NCBI RefSeq assembly: GCF_007655135.1
Contig: NC_045131.1
Span: 15,236,001 to 15,300,000, forward strand
Length of the DNA stretch: 64,000 nt
DNA from: Punica granatum
Lineage: Eukaryota > Streptophyta > Magnoliopsida > Myrtales > Lythraceae
Reading direction: 5' to 3'
Below are positions 60,961 through 64,000 of this stretch, in pieces. A model generated the notes under the pieces. The model saw nothing but the letters and a program-made list of their open reading frames with translations. It was not told the origin of the DNA and did not search any database. The stretch's first letter is position 1. Each line of letters starts with the position of its first letter. The position numbers were made by a program, and so were the translations under genes.

Positions 60961-61436
60961 TCAGACACCAATTGAAATGGTTTAATTGTGAGGGTTCTGT
61001 GCAGTGCCAACATTCTCAACTTGGAATCAATATATGTTGGATTAACTAGATCTTCTTCTCCCCTATTTCTATTATAGGCCATGGATCTCATTTGTAACAA
61101 AAGAAGGAAAATAGTGATTTTCTTGAATTTACACAAACATAAGATACACTACATGAAATAATAAGTATCTTATAATTTAAGTGAACGGAGAAATAATTTA
61201 CACAAGAGGAAAAAAAGTTTCCCCCTAACCTTTGGGAATAAGCAACATTTGCCCCATGACTTTTAAAAAGTTACACGTTAGCCTCCAACCTCACTAGAAA
61301 AAAGACACTTTGCCCATTCTGGTCAAATTCCAACCAAAATCGTTTTACATATTATAATAATAACAACAGTAATAGTACTAATAACAAAATTATATAACAG
61401 AAACCTGCAGTCGATGTTGGACAAGGGGTTAGGGAG

Positions 61437-62324
61437 TGTGATACCCGACATACTTTTATTTTTTCAAACTTGCATACATAAACATATACATACATATATA
61501 CATACATATACTTAGGTATGTATATTATATATCACGTTTATGTGGCTGAAAAAAAGAAAAGAAAAGAAAAGAGGTTGCAAAGGACCCCACGTGGCCCAAG
61601 ATTCTTCCCCTCATTTTTCCCCGAGATTCCACCGCCATTGACTTCTTTCTTTCCTTTTTCTTGTTTTGTTTTGGGCTGGGGGGCTGCGTTCTTCGACAGA
61701 AGAAGAAGAAACAGAGCAAAAATAGAGAGAGAGAGAATAGGAGGAAGTGGGAGGAACCTGCAGAAGCAGAAGAATCTTCGTGCATGTCCCTGAAAATCCG
61801 ACACTGCGGTCACCTGTTTCCTTTCCAACCTCTCTTTCTCGGTGGTTTTGGTTATAGGTTTGAAGGTTAAGCAATTTGAGGAAGTTTCATGGGATTTATT
61901 TTCATCTCAGACTTGAAACGAGGGATCGAGGAGACCGAATATCTAAATTCTGAAGACTCGAGCCAATGAACTATTCTTTGAGAATTGTCGATGAGCTAGG
62001 AGCTAGACTAGCAGCACAGGAGAACTCTTTTGATATCGGGGATCAGTTTGGAGGACTAAGTATGGACCTTAGTTATTTGATAGAAATTCTTTTTGTATAG
62101 AATAAATTTGAATATGTTACGATCCCAAATTTTTGTTTAGTTAAATTACTTATGTGAGTGAGAAAAAAGTAATCTCTTGAGAAGTATGTATATACATATA
62201 GAGATTGCTAGATTGATTATATATATGTGAGTTTATGGGAATTATGTTTTTATATGAATAGTTATGTGATAATGGATATCGAGAAAATCTAGGGAAAATT
62301 CAGCGAAAATTTCGGGTCATGACA
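61437..62324 (+). mobile_element. Gypsy-type 5' LTR
   Basis: It begins TGTGATACCCGAC and ends CGGGTCATGACA; the reverse of the end (TGTCATGACCCG) closely matches the start. A primer-binding site follows two bases later. The interior includes a purine-rich tract (AAAAAGAAAAGAAAAG) and mixed-composition DNA near 61560-61900, probably its promoter and leader. The overlapping ORFs there show no domain. Length is 888 bp, normal for a plant gypsy LTR. Confidence 0.7.
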
Positions 62325-62326
62325 AT

Positions 62327-62340
62327 TTTGATATCAGAGC
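62327..62340 (+). other. Primer-binding site of the gypsy element
   Basis: TTTGATATCAGAGC followed by ATAGGTTAGGAGAT is the usual plant gypsy arrangement (consensus TTTGGTATCAGAGCATAGGTT), with one substitution in the site. Confidence 0.75.
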
Positions 62341-62875
62341 ATAGGTTAGGAGATCTTGTAACTTAAGTAGATGCTTAATCCCCGAGAAATTTTTTATAAT
62401 TGTGGAGATTTTGCTAGGATTTTTTTAAAATCCATGCTCGTTAAGTACGTGAGTTATTTATGCTTTGGATTTGTTAGAAGAACAAATGGAGTGACTTAGA
62501 TATGCTTGTTAATAATTTATGCTTCAGCTAACGAATACGCATGGGACTTAGCTTGTTAATATTTGCATAAATATTGCATAGTAAAGGGATTGGTAAGTGA
62601 ACAAAATTCGACCATGGTGTTTTGTATGCTTGGAGCACTATCAAGTATTGAATTATAGAGGATGAGTCGTCGAGAGGTATTTCAGATTTTGCAGGTTACG
62701 TTTCACGAGTTTTCTTTCCATAAGTTATTGCAAACCTCTTTGAGTATATATACTAGTTTATTTTATGGGATTACAAGCGGTTTATATTTGATGGTGGTTG
62801 ACAAGGGTATTCCTTAATGGCTAATAGTATGGTCTATTGTTCATCTTTTGCTGAACTAGTCTTCGTTGTAGTATC
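62341..62875 (+). other. Start of gypsy internal region, no ORF
   Basis: About 0.5 kb after the primer-binding site with no Gag frame. It appears to be interrupted near 62876 by another element. Confidence 0.45.
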
Positions 62876-64000
62876 TGTTAGCATCTCATTTTGGCCCACC
62901 GATTCCAACAGAAAATGCCAACAGCGATTCTGACCACGGCCTCATAAGCGCGATAGGAGAACACAATAAAAGCTCGGGTCACTATTTACAGTCGGATCAA
63001 TAGAGGCAAACACACAGGCACGGGGACATGAACTACAGAAGAAAGGCAGGGGCCACCAGGAAGGTACAGAGGGCAATGAGAGGAGGCAGACAGACAACAA
63101 ACCTCGGGATAGTAGAAGTCGACACTGTGGCACTATTCATCACCGGATCACCGAAACTTCAGAAGGTATCCGATATAGGACTCTAAAAATCCCTCTTGGT
63201 ACCAAAATGACCAATGGCACCTCCGAGCGCATTTAAGAGATCTTTTGCTTAAGCCGGGGCGCCCTCGAATGTTCATAGACACCTTCCTAACAAGGCTCCC
63301 GGGACGTCCGCTTCACAGACAAATAAACAACACCCGAAAACAGGTCTGCACACACCTGAGGGTCACCAGGACTAGGGAACAGGTTTTAAACTGTGTTTCG
63401 GGACTCATCATGATCTCCCGAGTGGGTCCCGACCCGGAAAAAGAGGCCCTTTCTGCACAGAAACATAGCCGAAAACCCTTTTAACGAATCGTCAGCACAT
63501 GAAATCTGCGCTAATCAATTCCAAGGACCTCAAGGGCTTTGTAGATAAATCCTGATCGCATTGCACAATCCATTTAGGTTTTCCAAGTACCATTCCGGTA
63601 GCAAAATGACACTTTTCACACGGAATCTTGCCCTTAGTGCTCATTCAAGAAAATGTTGATGTCCGAACTCTACACCACCCACTCCCAACAACCCCTAGGG
63701 CCAGGGAAATCATTTCGGCTCGAACCAAGCAAACCATACTGGTCTCTCGAGTGACGTTTCAATGGTCACGAACGCCTCCTGGCAAACTTTCGGGACTTGT
63801 TTTCGACAAACGGAGATCGCAGTGGTTTCCGAACACATCAAACAACTGGGAAAGCACTGAGAGAACCCTGTTTGCGGATTCCTAGGACATCTCCAATTAT
63901 CGATCTCCAACCGAGGTCGGTGAGTCAACCGTTCTGCCCAAAGCACGAAGCACGTCGACACGAGCAATACAGCACGCAGAGGCGCGAACATGCAACAGAA
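62876..64000. mobile_element. GC-richer element (possible LTR) running off the window
   Basis: From TGTTAGCATCTCATTTTGGC onward, composition rises to near-even GC and stays so to the window end. The abrupt change and the TGTTAGCATCTC start suggest the first LTR of a nested retroelement. No matching end or primer-binding site is inside the window, and none of the short frames shows a retroviral domain. Confidence 0.4.

Noticed and set aside
61518..61874. A cluster of overlapping Lys/Arg- or Phe-rich frames near 61.6 kb
   Set aside because: They arise from the purine-rich tract within the LTR and have no recognisable domain in any frame.

Overview
This is nuclear DNA from a flowering plant, almost certainly a eudicot. 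Genes are split by short spliceosomal GT-AG introns, and the spacers are AT-rich and full of LTR-element pieces, MITEs, SINEs and TA/GA microsatellites. The gene set is plant-specific: a potato-inhibitor-I protein, an ureide-catabolism enzyme, a UGT71-type glycosyltransferase and a MIK2-type LRR receptor kinase. I cannot name the species from sequence alone.

Layout. 1-5.6 kb: AT-rich spacer, a small internally deleted Ty3/gypsy-like LTR element (about 3.0-4.07 kb), and abutting it a chimeric broken copy of part of the START gene that lies 9 kb away. 5.7-7.1 kb: two-exon proteinase inhibitor I gene (+). 7.3-8.6 kb: Athila-like gag fragment (-). 8.6-13 kb: spacer with MITEs. 13.2-17.8 kb: six-exon START lipid-transfer-domain gene (-). 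18.2-21.3 kb: a repeat with a GCATTGCACGG-type head, then a 1.73-kb Mutator-like element with 9-bp target duplications. 24.1-28.4 kb: twelve-exon ureidoglycolate amidohydrolase gene (-). 28.5-38.2 kb: no gene recognised. 38.7-49.7 kb: three decayed genes in a row, namely XRCC4 (+), a UGT71-like glycosyltransferase (+) and a MIK2-like LRR receptor kinase (-). 49.7-61 kb: spacer carrying partial copies of the kinase gene's 5' flank, a hAT-like element, a C42 tract, two SINE families and a Mutator-like MITE. 61.4-64 kb: a gypsy-type LTR with primer-binding site, then a second, more GC-rich element running off the window.

Three genes look intact: proteinase inhibitor I, the START protein and ureidoglycolate amidohydrolase. 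They do not form a pathway. They serve defence against proteases, probable membrane lipid transfer or sensing, and nitrogen recovery from purines. Two of the pseudogenes are informative. XRCC4 keeps its five-exon layout, but all three lesions I found lie in exon 2. The receptor kinase keeps an open frame across three exons apart from one TAG between ectodomain and transmembrane segment, and its kinase C terminus is missing.

I found no clearly new multi-gene system. The most unusual observations are the chimeric START fragment that looks like repair with a templated insertion, a 15-bp coding minisatellite in the proteinase inhibitor, an exact 144-bp LRR array, a C42 expansion of a run seen as G6 in sister copies, and short repeats sharing the same head and tail, one of which makes up almost all of a kinase intron.
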